DNA of 64,000 nt from Clostridia bacterium (GTDB lineage Bacteria > Bacillota > Clostridia > Peptostreptococcales > Anaerovoracaceae): assembly GCA_910575405.1 (NCBI GenBank), contig CAJTER010000005.1:62001-126000 (forward strand). The letters are read 5' to 3'. Below, piece by piece: positions 1 to 8,826 of the stretch. Positions within the stretch are counted from its first letter, which is position 1. Each line of letters begins with the position of its first letter. Made by a program: the position numbers and the translations under genes. The notes beneath the pieces are model-generated. The model saw only the letters and a list, made by a program, of their open reading frames with translations. It made no database searches and was not told where the DNA came from.

Positions 1-432
1 GCAGCAAAGGTCGTGCTCATGGCTCAGTCCGGCCAGTACAATTATCCCCGTTCTATGAAGAGGGGAGATAGTTATGCCGCCTATTTTGCCTGCGGAGAAT
101 TTGTCAAGACAGCCCTTTCCGCCATTTATCTTCTCAACGAGACGTATATGCCCTTTTATAAATGGGTATTCCGCGGCGCAGAAGAGCTGACGGTTCTGAG
201 AGGCGCAGTCCATGACCTGAAGGAGCTTGTGATGCTGCCCGATACAACTGAGAACCGGAGCCGTAAGGAATGGCTTATGGAACATATCTGCATAGAAATG
301 GGGCAGGAGCTGAATCGGCGCAGCCTTACAAGGACAACGGAAGGCTTCCTGCAGAGCCATGGGGAAGAGCTGATGCGGAGCATTGAGGATTCCCGTCTGA
401 GAAACCTTCACATTATGGTGGATTTTGAATAG
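1..432 (+). CDS. DUF4037-family protein, 5' end outside the window
   Basis: The reading frame is open from the first base of the window to a TAG at 430-432, so only the C-terminal 143 residues are seen and the true start lies upstream; an internal ATG at 19 has no ribosome binding site. The visible part (KRGDSYAAYFACGEFVK, then YMPFYKWVFR) resembles the C-terminal part of DUF4037 proteins, which usually follow a nucleotidyltransferase-like domain. The next gene is a DUF4125 protein starting 12 bases downstream, and these two families commonly sit side by side, which supports the call. Biochemical function is unknown to me. Confidence 0.7.
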   Translation, partial: AAKVVLMAQSGQYNYPRSMKRGDSYAAYFACGEFVKTALSAIYLLNETYMPFYKWVFRGAEELTVLRGAVHDLKELVMLPDTTENRSRKEWLMEHICIEMGQELNRRSLTRTTEGFLQSHGEELMRSIEDSRLRNLHIMVDFE

Positions 433-444
433 GAGGCTTTCAAA

Positions 445-1089
445 ATGAGAGAAGAGATAAAGAAAAACAATACGCCAAAGGATGCACTCATCAATGACAT
501 TATTGAGAGAGAGTGGGCCATGTTCGATCAGGTGGAAAACCAGGGCGGCCGGGCAGGTTGTCAGGATGACGAATGGACCTTTTATGCTATGCGCTACAGC
601 CAGCATCAGGCCTTCAGTGAAAGGACGCTGGAAAGCTATCGCCGGGATCTGCAGCAGGCCAGGGAAGAAGGACGAAATCTCCTGACAGAAAAGTACGCCT
701 ATATGATGGAATTTACACAGCCGGATTACTTTGATAAAAATTTGCGGCCGCATCTTCCGTCTGTTTCTCCAGAAAAAGGAGAACTTGTGGATCGGATTGC
801 CAACTTGTCCATTCGCTTTCAGCAGGATTTTGAGAAGGTTTATCCTGCGTTTGCCAGAGCAGGGAGACCAGTTACGGGAACAGATGGACCGGATGTATCC
901 CTTCATATTTATACCATAGGGGAACTGAAGACCTATTCCGTTAATACATTGATATCCTATTTGGAGGATATGAGGAGATCTGAGCAAAACGGAGAAAATA
1001 CAGCTTTTCGGATCCATAAAAGCACAGCCGAATTTTATGGGTATTCAAGCCTTGCGGCAGCAGAAAGCCAGCTGGAGAGCAGAGGCTGA
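445..1089 (+). CDS. DUF4125-family protein
   Basis: A 214-residue soluble protein with an AGGAGG-like site (aggaggc) just before the ATG. It has the family hallmarks IIEREWAMFDQV, GGRAGCQDD and TFYAMRYSQ in the first 55 residues, which I recognise as DUF4125. No signal peptide, membrane segment or known catalytic motif is visible. It follows the DUF4037 gene by 12 bases and is very likely cotranscribed with it. No function is established that I know of. Confidence 0.8.
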   Translation: MREEIKKNNTPKDALINDIIEREWAMFDQVENQGGRAGCQDDEWTFYAMRYSQHQAFSERTLESYRRDLQQAREEGRNLLTEKYAYMMEFTQPDYFDKNLRPHLPSVSPEKGELVDRIANLSIRFQQDFEKVYPAFARAGRPVTGTDGPDVSLHIYTIGELKTYSVNTLISYLEDMRRSEQNGENTAFRIHKSTAEFYGYSSLAAAESQLESRG

Positions 1090-1113
1090 TGCCTGTGCAA
1101 TGTAAAAAACAGC

Positions 1114-1144
1114 TTGACTTCCACTTTAGGGGAAACTTTATAAT
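1114..1144 (+). promoter_or_regulatory. MerR-type promoter with over-long spacer
   Basis: TTGACT at 1114-1119 and TATAAT at 1139-1144 are separated by 19 bases instead of 17. The spacer carries an imperfect dyad (ttcc...ggggaa). A 19-base spacer with a dyad between the two hexamers is the hallmark of promoters that MerR-family proteins activate by untwisting DNA. It lies just upstream of the merR-eutS-eutP genes, so autoregulation is the simplest reading. Confidence 0.7.
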
Positions 1145-1192
1145 ATATCCTGTAAAAGTGTAGACACATGTGGAATCCAGGAGGTAGAGGGA

Positions 1193-2020
1193 GTGGATAA
1201 TCGGGAGCTTTATTCAATCGGTGAAGTCAGTAAAATTTGCAATATTTCTAAAAAGGCATTACGATTTTATGACAAAATCGGCATTATCTGCCCTGATAAG
1301 ATTTCAGAAGAGAACAACTATCGCTACTACAGTAAGGAGACTCTTCTTTTTGTGCCTGTTATTAAGTATTTCAAACAGATGGGTTTTAAGCTGGAGGAAA
1401 TGCGGGCTTTTTTGGAGGGGAACACATATGTGGCGCATGAAAAAGGCTTCCGTGCCAAAATCGACGAGCTGAAAAAGCAGGAAGAGGAGATCCATATGTC
1501 CTATACATCGGTCAAGGACTGGTATGATTTGATTTTGGAAGCAGAAAGTGTGATTGAAAATAATGCCACCGATGTTTCTGTAAAATACATGGATGCTATG
1601 ACGACCTGTTTTCTGGAACAGGATTTCTCTTACAACTATATGGAATCGGTTATTAACATTGAATGGACCAATTATCTGGAGCAGATTGGAAAGGCCATTA
1701 CAGGACCTGTAGTGCTGTGGTTCCCGGATTATAAGCAAAAGCTTGAGGGACAAAATACAAAAGTGCGGATCATGCAAAAGATCATCGGCGACTGCGGAGA
1801 AAATCCGACTATGACTTTGGGCGGATGCATGACGGCATCCTGTTACCATATTGGATCTCACAAAACTCTGGGTGAAACTTATGAAAAGATTTTCAATTGG
1901 ACACGGGAGCACGGTTATAAATGCGGGGAGTCGGCTACGGAACGGTATGTAACAGACTATTGGACCATAAGAAACAGCGAAGAATTTGTAACAGAAGTAA
2001 TTATTAAAGTGACGAGATAA
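1193..2020 (+). CDS. MerR-family transcriptional regulator with effector-binding domain
   Basis: A 275-residue regulator. The N-terminal winged helix (YSIGEVSKICNISKKALRFYDKIG, residues 4-27) is typical of MerR proteins, a coiled-coil linker follows near residues 85-110, and the C-terminal half looks like a GyrI/BmrR-type ligand-binding domain. The start is GTG at 1193, chosen because AGGAGG lies 8 bases upstream. EutS and EutP genes follow closely, so it probably controls them; the effector is unknown. The upstream promoter has a 19-base spacer suited to MerR activation. Confidence 0.88.
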   Translation: MDNRELYSIGEVSKICNISKKALRFYDKIGIICPDKISEENNYRYYSKETLLFVPVIKYFKQMGFKLEEMRAFLEGNTYVAHEKGFRAKIDELKKQEEEIHMSYTSVKDWYDLILEAESVIENNATDVSVKYMDAMTTCFLEQDFSYNYMESVINIEWTNYLEQIGKAITGPVVLWFPDYKQKLEGQNTKVRIMQKIIGDCGENPTMTLGGCMTASCYHIGSHKTLGETYEKIFNWTREHGYKCGESATERYVTDYWTIRNSEEFVTEVIIKVTR

Positions 2021-2034
2021 GAGGAGGTGTCAGA

Positions 2035-2418
2035 ATGGATATCAGGGATTTGCTGCCACAGGATACGGAAGGAAGGCTTCGGATCATCCAGGAATTGGTT
2101 CCAGGAAAACAGATTACGCTGGCGCATATTATTGGAGGCCCCAGACCCATTGTCTATAAAAAGCTGGGACTGAATCCGGATATTGATTATGACAGTTCGG
2201 CCATCGGCATTATTAATCTGAGCCCCGCGGAATCGGCGGTGATTGCCAGCGATATTGCTATTAAAACAGGAGATGTTTACCTTGGATTTGTCGACCGTTT
2301 CAGCGGGACCTTGATTATAACGGGCCTTATTTCAGAGGTTGAGACAGCTGTAGAGGAAATCGTGCGATATTTCAGAGATGATCTGGGATATGCAGTCTGC
2401 GATATCACCAAAAGGTGA
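2035..2418 (+). CDS. eutS: EutS-like bacterial microcompartment shell protein
   Basis: 127 residues with one BMC domain. The blocks IIQELVPGKQITLAHIIG, AIGIINLSPAES and DVYLGFVDRFSG match EutS/PduU-type hexameric shell proteins, which form the facets of ethanolamine or propanediol microcompartments. A strong GAGGAGG site precedes the ATG. It has a short N-terminal extension of about 15 residues relative to the usual 111-116 residue EutS. The neighbours are a MerR regulator and EutP, with no compartment enzymes nearby, so it is either a satellite of a compartment locus elsewhere or an orphan with another role. Confidence 0.88.
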   Translation: MDIRDLLPQDTEGRLRIIQELVPGKQITLAHIIGGPRPIVYKKLGLNPDIDYDSSAIGIINLSPAESAVIASDIAIKTGDVYLGFVDRFSGTLIITGLISEVETAVEEIVRYFRDDLGYAVCDITKR

Positions 2419-2423
2419 TTCTC

Positions 2424-2900
2424 ATGCGGAAAATCATTTTTATCGGCCGCAGTGAAGCTGGAAAGACGACACTGACTCAGGCATTAAAAGGAGAAACGAT
2501 TACCTATCATAAGACTCAATACGTCAATAATTATGATGTGATTATTGATACACCGGGAGAATATGCGGAAACGAAAACCTTGGGAGGGGCGCTGGCCGTC
2601 TATTCCTATGAGGCGGATGTAGTGGGCTTGCTTATCAGTTCACTTGAACCGTTTTCCCTTTATCCCCCCTGTATATGCTCTATCTGTAATAGAGAGGTCA
2701 TTGGAATTGTCACCAAGATCGATCATCCGAAAGGAAGCCCAAAGCAGGCTGCAGAGTGGCTGAGACTGGCAGGCTGCGAGAAAATCTTCTTTGTCAGCTC
2801 CTATACGGGGGAAGGGATCCCAGAGCTTTTGGAGCACCTCAGAGAGGAGGGCGATGTGCTGCCCTGGGAGGAAGCGAAAGCACGGGATAATGCAATCTAA
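2424..2900 (+). CDS. eutP: EutP/PduV-family small GTPase
   Basis: A 158-residue P-loop protein: Walker A GRSEAGKTTL at residues 8-17, a DTPGEY switch-II-like motif and TKID for guanine recognition. This is the EutP/PduV family, associated with microcompartment operons; EutP has been described as an acetate kinase in one species and PduV as linked to compartment movement. I prefer ATG 2424 over GTG 2415 because the AAAAGG at 2410-2415 then has normal spacing. The upstream eutS stop lies just before it, so the two are translationally coupled. Confidence 0.85.
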   Translation: MRKIIFIGRSEAGKTTLTQALKGETITYHKTQYVNNYDVIIDTPGEYAETKTLGGALAVYSYEADVVGLLISSLEPFSLYPPCICSICNREVIGIVTKIDHPKGSPKQAAEWLRLAGCEKIFFVSSYTGEGIPELLEHLREEGDVLPWEEAKARDNAI

Positions 2901-2924
2901 AGAACGGATTTTAACTACGATAGT

Positions 2925-2979
2925 AAAAAGGGGCTGTGCCCGAATACGTTTGTTTGTTCGAGCATGACCCCTTGTTTTT
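2925..2979. terminator. Terminator between convergent genes
   Basis: AAGGGG (2928-2933) pairs with CCCCTT (2968-2973), with an A-run before and TTGTTTTTA after, so the hairpin can stop transcription from both sides. It sits between eutP (plus) and the zinc-ribbon gene (minus). Confidence 0.8.
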
Positions 2980-2988
2980 ATGGTTACG

Positions 2989-3183
2989 CTATTTTTCCTC
3001 CAGCGATTTTTCCAGCTGAGCCATCTTCCCCTTGGCCAGTTCCTCGGGGATGAACACTTGGCCGCACTGCGGGCAGCGCAGGACCTTGTGGCGAAATTTT
3101 TTATCCAGATACGTAAACTGGGTATCCATTTCCGCGAGAGCGCATTTGCATTTATTGCAGCTCAGTTTCTTGTTTGATTCCAT
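2989..3183 (-). CDS. Small two-CxxC (zinc-ribbon/rubredoxin-like) DVU_1557-type protein
   Basis: 64 residues with two CxxC pairs (CNKCKC near residue 9 and CPQCG near residue 38), the layout of a zinc ribbon or small redox metal site, then a charged helical tail. It overlaps the 3' end of the large oxidoreductase by 32 bases and is transcribed with it. From memory, small proteins of this kind accompany Mo-hydroxylase maturation genes (the DVU_1551-1557 set of Desulfovibrio vulgaris), which matches the other neighbours here. Metal content and role are inference. Confidence 0.7.
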   Translation of the reverse strand: MESNKKLSCNKCKCALAEMDTQFTYLDKKFRHKVLRCPQCGQVFIPEELAKGKMAQLEKSLEEK

Positions 3184-5452
3184 TCCAGACTGCCTCCAAT
3201 TCTATTTTCGTTCTGTGGGCATAGGCGTTTACCAGCTCGTAGCGCCCTGCGGCTTCGTCCAGCGCCTTGTATTCCGCCCAGTAGGTCATATAGCCGATGA
3301 CGCAGTAGCCGGAGAGGGTGCCGGTTTCTTCATTATATATCGTACGGTTGTGACGCTGGCAGAAGTCTACGGTATGGATGATCTGTTCTTCCAAAATCCG
3401 CTCTTTGTCCAGCTTTGCCTTTACCTCAGGGGACATTTCCACCGTAATGGGATATTCTTTTCGCTTGATTTCCATAGTTTCCTCCCAGAAAAACTGCAGC
3501 AGAGTTTCCTTCAGCAGGCGGCGGTTTTCACGGCGTTCTGTGATAGTAGGAAGATGTTCATGGCTCTCTCCCTCACCAAAGAGCAGTTCAAGGATATGGC
3601 GTGCCTCCTTTCCCTGCTTGAGGAAAATATCTCTGCAGTTGATGCAGTAGGTGATGTAAGGGGTATCACTTTCCGCGATGCGCTTTTCAGCCACATAGCG
3701 GGCATAGTCCGGATTGGCCAGATCCCCATGGCCGCCGTAGCCGCAGCAGGTCAAATACTCGTTGTTGTCCGCAAGGGGCTCTAAAGCGACGCCCAGGTTT
3801 TGGGCCAGCTCCCGTACTGCCTGGCGGACGCCTTCCTCGCCTCTGGCCGAGCATGGATCAAACACTGCGTAGGTTTCTTCGCAACATCCGCCGCTGATAT
3901 CCCACTGCCGCAAGAGCTCCGGAAGAGATACGAGAGGAAGATCCGGTAAATACTCTTTAAAATGCTTCATGCAGGTCATGCAACCCATGATCATGGTGGG
4001 CTTTCCAAGAGTTTCCCAGCCCGCCTTAATCTGCGCCAGAGTTTTATCAAAGCCTTCCCTGTCGCCTGCCCAGAGCAGGGGAACGCCGCAGCACTGGAGG
4101 AACATGGCTGTGTCCGGGTGCTGGTTCAAAAGGGAATCGTAGAGCTTTACGATGAGCTCTGGCTCCGAGGCACCCAGCTGGCAGCCGGGGAAGAGGGCAA
4201 AGGAACACTTGTCCACTCCCTTTGGCGGACGGATGAGGCTGGCTTCTTCGCCGTTTGCCTGGGCCATGTCCTGCAGCCAGAAGTCGTGATAGGGCCAGGG
4301 CATTTTCCCCTGAGCGTGCATCTTCTGTCTTCCGGCAAGGAACAGGCCGTCCATGTCCACGTCTTCCGGGCAGACCTCTTTGCAGATGCCGCACTGATTG
4401 CAGAGGGACATGAGCCGCTTGGCGGGCGTTGCCTTCAGTTCACTTTTTCCTTCCAGAGTAGTGGCCACGATTTCGTCTCTGACCCGCAGGGGCAGCTTGT
4501 CTGCAAATTCCAGCAGATCGCAGTGATCCCGGCAGGCTGAGCAGTGGCACCTGACGCAGCGGGCAGCTTCTACGGCAGCTTCTTCCTTTGTATAGCACGC
4601 GCCGCCGGAAGGCGTGAGGGCGGGGGCCTCCTCCTCAATGTGGATCAGGCCGGAGCACATGCGGCTTTTCTTAGAAGCTTTGGGATAATAGAGGCTTCCG
4701 GTTTTCAGGTAATTATCGATGACCGTGCCTATTGCAAGGCCACCGGCCAGGGCGTAAAGGGGAGAATTCCCGATGAGCTCTCCGCCGGCAAAAAATCCAG
4801 TTCCATCCTTTTCCATGCAGAAGGTATCCCCGGAGGGGCCTGTTTCTTTCAGCAGCCCAAAATCAGGGCCGTTTTTTCCGGTGGCAATGTAAACCGCATC
4901 AAAACCCGCAAGCTCATCCAGACTGCTGATTTCATGCTCCAGATGCAGGGTATATTCCTGATGAACCAATTGCTCCTCAAAATCTTTCTGAAACAGCTCC
5001 GGCTCTAAGGTATCCCACAGATGGCCGCCGATCCGATCCGTTTTTTCAAAGACCTCCACTGTATATTGTTTCGTGGAAAGGCGCAGCAGGGCCGCCATAC
5101 CCGAGAGGCCGGCTCCCACGATAGCGATGCATTCCTTTTTTGGCGGAATGTTGTAGTCCGTAGGGGAGGTATCTGCCGTCAGTGCCAGAGCTGCCTGTTC
5201 CAGACGGGCCATTTCCACAGCTCCGCCTTTTTCCTCCCGGGGACAGGAAGCTTTGCAGGGGGCGTCGCACAGCTTATTTGCGATACGGGGAAAGCCCACT
5301 GCGTTGCGGTAGACTTTAAAGGCTGCTTTCATAGAACCCCGGGCCGCCTTTTCTATAAAGTTCAAAATTTCCATGTCAAAGGGACAGACTCCCATGCAGT
5401 AGGGAATTTCCTTTTCCATGCAGTTTTCAAAGTTTTTTAAATATCGATTCAT
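3152..5452 (-). CDS. Pyridine nucleotide-disulfide oxidoreductase with dicluster and CCG domains
   Basis: 766 residues. In order: an N-terminal GltD-like iron-sulfur region (CMGVCPFD and CDAPCKASC), an FAD/NAD-binding Rossmann motif (GAGLSGMAA near residue 112), a cysteine-rich ferredoxin-like dicluster (CVRCHCSACRDHC and CNQCGICKEVC), two CCG-type domains like those of HdrB/GlpC (FLQCCG and YLTCCGYGG), and a C-terminal extension. It should pass electrons between a pyridine nucleotide and an iron-sulfur partner in the cytoplasm. Its place between the zinc-ribbon gene and the Mo hydroxylase suggests it is the electron partner or a maturation redox protein of that enzyme. The substrate is not shown by the sequence. 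Confidence 0.82.
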   Translation of the reverse strand: MNRYLKNFENCMEKEIPYCMGVCPFDMEILNFIEKAARGSMKAAFKVYRNAVGFPRIANKLCDAPCKASCPREEKGGAVEMARLEQAALALTADTSPTDYNIPPKKECIAIVGAGLSGMAALLRLSTKQYTVEVFEKTDRIGGHLWDTLEPELFQKDFEEQLVHQEYTLHLEHEISSLDELAGFDAVYIATGKNGPDFGLLKETGPSGDTFCMEKDGTGFFAGGELIGNSPLYALAGGLAIGTVIDNYLKTGSLYYPKASKKSRMCSGLIHIEEEAPALTPSGGACYTKEEAAVEAARCVRCHCSACRDHCDLLEFADKLPLRVRDEIVATTLEGKSELKATPAKRLMSLCNQCGICKEVCPEDVDMDGLFLAGRQKMHAQGKMPWPYHDFWLQDMAQANGEEASLIRPPKGVDKCSFALFPGCQLGASEPELIVKLYDSLLNQHPDTAMFLQCCGVPLLWAGDREGFDKTLAQIKAGWETLGKPTMIMGCMTCMKHFKEYLPDLPLVSLPELLRQWDISGGCCEETYAVFDPCSARGEEGVRQAVRELAQNLGVALEPLADNNEYLTCCGYGGHGDLANPDYARYVAEKRIAESDTPYITYCINCRDIFLKQGKEARHILELLFGEGESHEHLPTITERRENRRLLKETLLQFFWEETMEIKRKEYPITVEMSPEVKAKLDKERILEEQIIHTVDFCQRHNRTIYNEETGTLSGYCVIGYMTYWAEYKALDEAAGRYELVNAYAHRTKIELEAVWNGIKQETELQ

Positions 5453-5514
5453 ATGTTCTTCTTTCCTGATGCACCTGCTGCCTCCAGATATAGACGAGAC
5501 TTACAGGCACTTAT

Positions 5515-5556
5515 ACAATTATCGGCCTAAGGAAACCCTTAAGCCGATAAAATTGT
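5515..5556 (-). terminator. Long hairpin between Mo hydroxylase and oxidoreductase genes
   Basis: ATCGGC (5521-5526) pairs with GCCGAT (5543-5548), extended inward by CTAAGG/CCTTAA-type pairing and outward by ACAATT/AATTGT. A T-rich run follows only weakly on the minus strand, so it may be a terminator, a partial terminator or an RNA-stabilising hairpin that sets the ratio of the two products. Confidence 0.55.
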
Positions 5557-5612
5557 AACATTATTCTGCTTTGTCTATCAAGTCATGCACGTGACATTTC
5601 CTCTGGAAATCA

Positions 5613-8531
5613 TTAGTCCGGAATGTTGGTGATTGGCTCATAAGTTTCTGCCTTATCTCCCGGGAACATATCCTCAAACAGGTCGGTCATCGGATTGTTC
5701 TTGATGTATTCCATTTCTTCGTAGAAGTCAGAACCCAGGAAGTATTTCTTCGGCTCGTTGGGGTTCGGTTCTCCCTTAGCCAGAGCATCGATTCCTGCCT
5801 TGATCTTTTCCGGATAAGCCGGAATTTCGTGGATTCTTACACCGCAGGCATTGTCAATGGCATTGATAACAGCCATGTGACCGCCGGACTGGAATGCTTC
5901 CGATGCTCCAGAGGAACCAAACGGGTTGGTATTTCTCGGCGTGCAGTGGTGAATCAGGTTGAAATTGTCCGGAATATCCTTGATAGTCGGGATTCCTGCT
6001 CCTGCGATATTGCTGTGCTTCTTCACATCCTCGTAATTTTCTGTCAGAGCAAAACCGATGGAGTGAGACAGTCCGCCATAAGCCTGGCCGTCAACAGCAG
6101 CAATATTTCCGATAACTCCTACATCGTCTACAGACCAGAAGCCGATACAGGTTGCTTTTCCGGTCTTAGTGTCTACTTCTACTTCTGCCATGGACAGAGC
6201 GTAGGTGAATGCAGGCGTCGGGTTTCCTTTTCCTGTGTTCGGGTCAAGATATTTCAGAGTCATATCTTCCGGGTTGTTGTACTGAGTTTCATATTTGGTT
6301 GGAATTCCTTCTGCAATCATTTCATCGTAGGTGCGGTAGGTTCCGTCTGCTTTTCTCATAGCGTTCATCAGCTCATCAGCAGCCATGACAACGGCTTTAC
6401 TGTTCATGTAGTGCTGTCTGGAGGAAGCGGTTGCTCCGGAGTCCGGGCAGTACTTGGAGTCGTTCTGAATCAACATGATGTCGTCAGGAGTTACACCTAA
6501 AGGCTTAAGCGCTTCCAGGGTTGTTACCAGCGCGCCTACATCGCCGCCTTGGCCCTGATCCTGCCATGTATCGTATTTTGCGATCTTTCCGTTTGGCATC
6601 AGTTCAAGAGCAACCGTACACTGGTCGAAGATACCTTCTGTTACATTGTAGCCGCCCCATGCAATACCAACGCCTCTCTTCTTTTCCGGAGTGGATTCCT
6701 TTTCGCAGCGTTCTTTTACTTCTTCGTAAATCGGCTTTAAGATATCCATCATCTTTTCCATCGGATATTCTCTGAACGGATACTGGTTGATGTTGGTATC
6801 TCCCGGTCTTGCGATGTTCTTGTAACGGATTTCAAACGGATCCATGCCCATCTTTTTGGCCATCATATCCATGAGAGCTTCGGAAGCTGTGTAAGCCTGC
6901 GGAGAACCGTAGCCTCTGTAAGCAGTTCCATAGTTGTGGTTTGTGCAGGCAACTCTCGTCAGTCCCAGACAATTTGGTACGTTGTATGGGAAGAACATGA
7001 ATTTAGCCGGTCTTGTAATGAGGTCGTCGCCCAGTTCGTTGTAGGAACCGTGGTCCATACCGCAATCCCATTCAGCGCCGATGATCTTTCCGTCCTTGTC
7101 GCAGGCCAGTCTGCCGTTTGTATAAGCAGGAGCGCGCTTTCCGGAAAGTGCCATGAACTCGGTATAGGTGATGGACAGTGCTACCGGCATATCGTCGCAG
7201 GCCATGCAGGCAATTGCTGCCATTGCATATGTAGCTGCCGCAATACCCCAGCCAAATGTAGCTCCGGTCGGATTTTCAACGACTCTGATCTTTTCTGCCG
7301 GAAGTCCTGTGGCTTCTGCGATGTCGCCGATGTTTGCATAGATCTGCATTGCCTTACAGTGAACGGTGAGGAGTCCATCGTCGCCCCAGTAAGCCTGTAC
7401 TGTATCGCCTTCGATTGGCATATGCGGCTCTCTGGAGGAATAGAAGGATCCTTCTACGACGTAAGGCGCTTCGTCGATGAGTTCCGGTGTGTCGTGGCCT
7501 GCGCCCTTGACCGTCGGCTGCTCGGACCATACGTTCGGATGATCGTCGTGGATTCTCTGAGCATCCGGCATAGCAGCTTCCAGATACGTTCTGTATTCAG
7601 GCAGCTGTTCCCAGTCGATGGTAACTTTCTTTGCTGCTTCCTGAGCGTGAGCCTTTGTATCGGCTACAACCAAAGCAACCACATCGCCATAGTTGAAGAT
7701 GGTGTCTTCTACCAGGATGGGATGGGACTGTCCGTTTGCCAGTGTTCTCGGTGTGAACGGCATGAAGCCCAGTCTGTTTGGCCCTTTGATGTCAGCAGCA
7801 GTTACTACCTTGTATATGCCAGGCATCTTTTCCGCTTCTTCCTTATGGATTGCCTTTAATTTTGCGTGGAAGGCAACCTTAGGCTGTACTAAAACAGCGT
7901 GCAGTGTATTTTCCGGCATCTTCAGCTCGATATCGTCGCCGTAATCCGCAAGTCCGCAGACCTTTGCAAGAGCAGCAGGACGAACCAGAGGTTTGCCGTA
8001 GTATTCTTTGTCTTCCGGAAGTTTTACCATGATGTCTTCCAGAGCGCATTCGCCGCGCATTACCTTAGCAGCGTTCATAACAGCATCTACGATCTGCTTG
8101 TAGCCTGTGCAGCGGCAGATGTTTCTGTTCTTCTGGAACCAGTCTCTGACTTCTTCTCTGCTGGGATCCGGATTTTCCTGAAGCAGAGCATATGTGGAAA
8201 TGATGAAACCAGGGATACAGAATCCGCACTGTACAGCGCCGGCATGCATAAATGCTACCTGGATAGGGTGAAGATATCTTGGTGCGCCGATACCCTCAAC
8301 CGTAACGACTTCGCTGTATTCATCAATTTTCGCGATTTTCTGCATGCAGGAACGAACTACTTTGCCGTTCAGGATTACATTGCAGGAACCGCATACGCCT
8401 GTTCCGCAGCCAACCTTAGTGCCTGTAAGCCCAAGGCGCCTTACAACAGACGCGAGAGTGTCCTTCTCAGGATCACAGATGAACATGCGGTCAGCGCCGT
8501 TGATGTTTAACGTCATTTTTCTCAATTTCAT
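5613..8531 (-). CDS. Molybdenum hydroxylase (aldehyde oxidoreductase / xanthine dehydrogenase family), FeS-Mo fusion
   Basis: 972 residues. The N-terminal 2Fe-2S domain (CGTGVCGSC) and the second 2Fe-2S domain (CGFCIPGF and NICRCTG) are followed directly by the two large molybdopterin domains, without the FAD domain of xanthine dehydrogenase. This is the Mop aldehyde-oxidoreductase layout, about 65 residues longer than Mop. The GQGGDVGA loop contacts the cofactor. The catalytic glutamate is expected in PFGSSGASEAF (about residue 875), where most relatives have GxGE; here the block is GASE, so the pocket is unusual and I do not name a substrate. GGAGG lies 9 bases before the ATG. The surrounding genes look like its dedicated maturation set. 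Confidence 0.85.
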   Translation of the reverse strand: MKLRKMTLNINGADRMFICDPEKDTLASVVRRLGLTGTKVGCGTGVCGSCNVILNGKVVRSCMQKIAKIDEYSEVVTVEGIGAPRYLHPIQVAFMHAGAVQCGFCIPGFIISTYALLQENPDPSREEVRDWFQKNRNICRCTGYKQIVDAVMNAAKVMRGECALEDIMVKLPEDKEYYGKPLVRPAALAKVCGLADYGDDIELKMPENTLHAVLVQPKVAFHAKLKAIHKEEAEKMPGIYKVVTAADIKGPNRLGFMPFTPRTLANGQSHPILVEDTIFNYGDVVALVVADTKAHAQEAAKKVTIDWEQLPEYRTYLEAAMPDAQRIHDDHPNVWSEQPTVKGAGHDTPELIDEAPYVVEGSFYSSREPHMPIEGDTVQAYWGDDGLLTVHCKAMQIYANIGDIAEATGLPAEKIRVVENPTGATFGWGIAAATYAMAAIACMACDDMPVALSITYTEFMALSGKRAPAYTNGRLACDKDGKIIGAEWDCGMDHGSYNELGDDLITRPAKFMFFPYNVPNCLGLTRVACTNHNYGTAYRGYGSPQAYTASEALMDMMAKKMGMDPFEIRYKNIARPGDTNINQYPFREYPMEKMMDILKPIYEEVKERCEKESTPEKKRGVGIAWGGYNVTEGIFDQCTVALELMPNGKIAKYDTWQDQGQGGDVGALVTTLEALKPLGVTPDDIMLIQNDSKYCPDSGATASSRQHYMNSKAVVMAADELMNAMRKADGTYRTYDEMIAEGIPTKYETQYNNPEDMTLKYLDPNTGKGNPTPAFTYALSMAEVEVDTKTGKATCIGFWSVDDVGVIGNIAAVDGQAYGGLSHSIGFALTENYEDVKKHSNIAGAGIPTIKDIPDNFNLIHHCTPRNTNPFGSSGASEAFQSGGHMAVINAIDNACGVRIHEIPAYPEKIKAGIDALAKGEPNPNEPKKYFLGSDFYEEMEYIKNNPMTDLFEDMFPGDKAETYEPITNIPD

Positions 8532-8826
8532 AATAATTTGCCTCCAATTAATTTAAATTGAATTACCGTAACGTTTCACATCCAATACAAAAGCCCTTTC
8601 ACGTGTTCGGCGAAAAGGCTTTTCATGCGACTGTCCAATCTCCGGTACCTGTTTCTGAACATACAGAAACGCATCAGATTCAGGACAACAAATATACGTA
8701 CCTTTTCAAACACGGAAGGCTCATATGTTTCCATATAAACCCATTGTCCCCGCCTCCATAGCATTGCTGTTACACCGTAGGATTCGAGAATCGGAATGTA
8801 TATTGAATTGTTACTCCTTAATTCCT
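8532..8826 (-). other. Structured 5' leader of about 290 bases, possible riboswitch
   Basis: The stretch between the minus-strand promoter and the Mo-hydroxylase start has no credible gene. It can form several hairpins: ATATG-GAAA-CATAT, GTTTCTG/CAGAAAC, and the terminator-like AAAAGCC/GGCTTTT element. A leader of this length with an attenuator-like last hairpin fits cis-regulation, for example by a molybdenum/tungsten cofactor or a purine. I cannot match it to a known riboswitch by eye. Confidence 0.4.
8589..8623 (-). promoter_or_regulatory. Terminator-like hairpin in the Mo-hydroxylase leader
   Basis: On the minus strand AAAAGCC pairs with GGCTTTT, extended by TTTTC/GAAAG, and is followed by TTTTGT. 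It lies in the leader about 60 bases before the start codon, where it could act as an attenuator. A second hairpin, GTTTCTG/CAGAAAC with a six-base loop (8650-8669), lies upstream of it in the leader. Confidence 0.5.

Noticed and set aside
1304-1912. 202-codon minus-strand frame inside the MerR gene
   Set aside because: It is antisense to a clear MerR regulator and has no recognisable motif.
8776-8800. tRNA T-arm-like sequence in the Mo-hydroxylase leader
   Set aside because: No acceptor, D or anticodon arm can be drawn around it.
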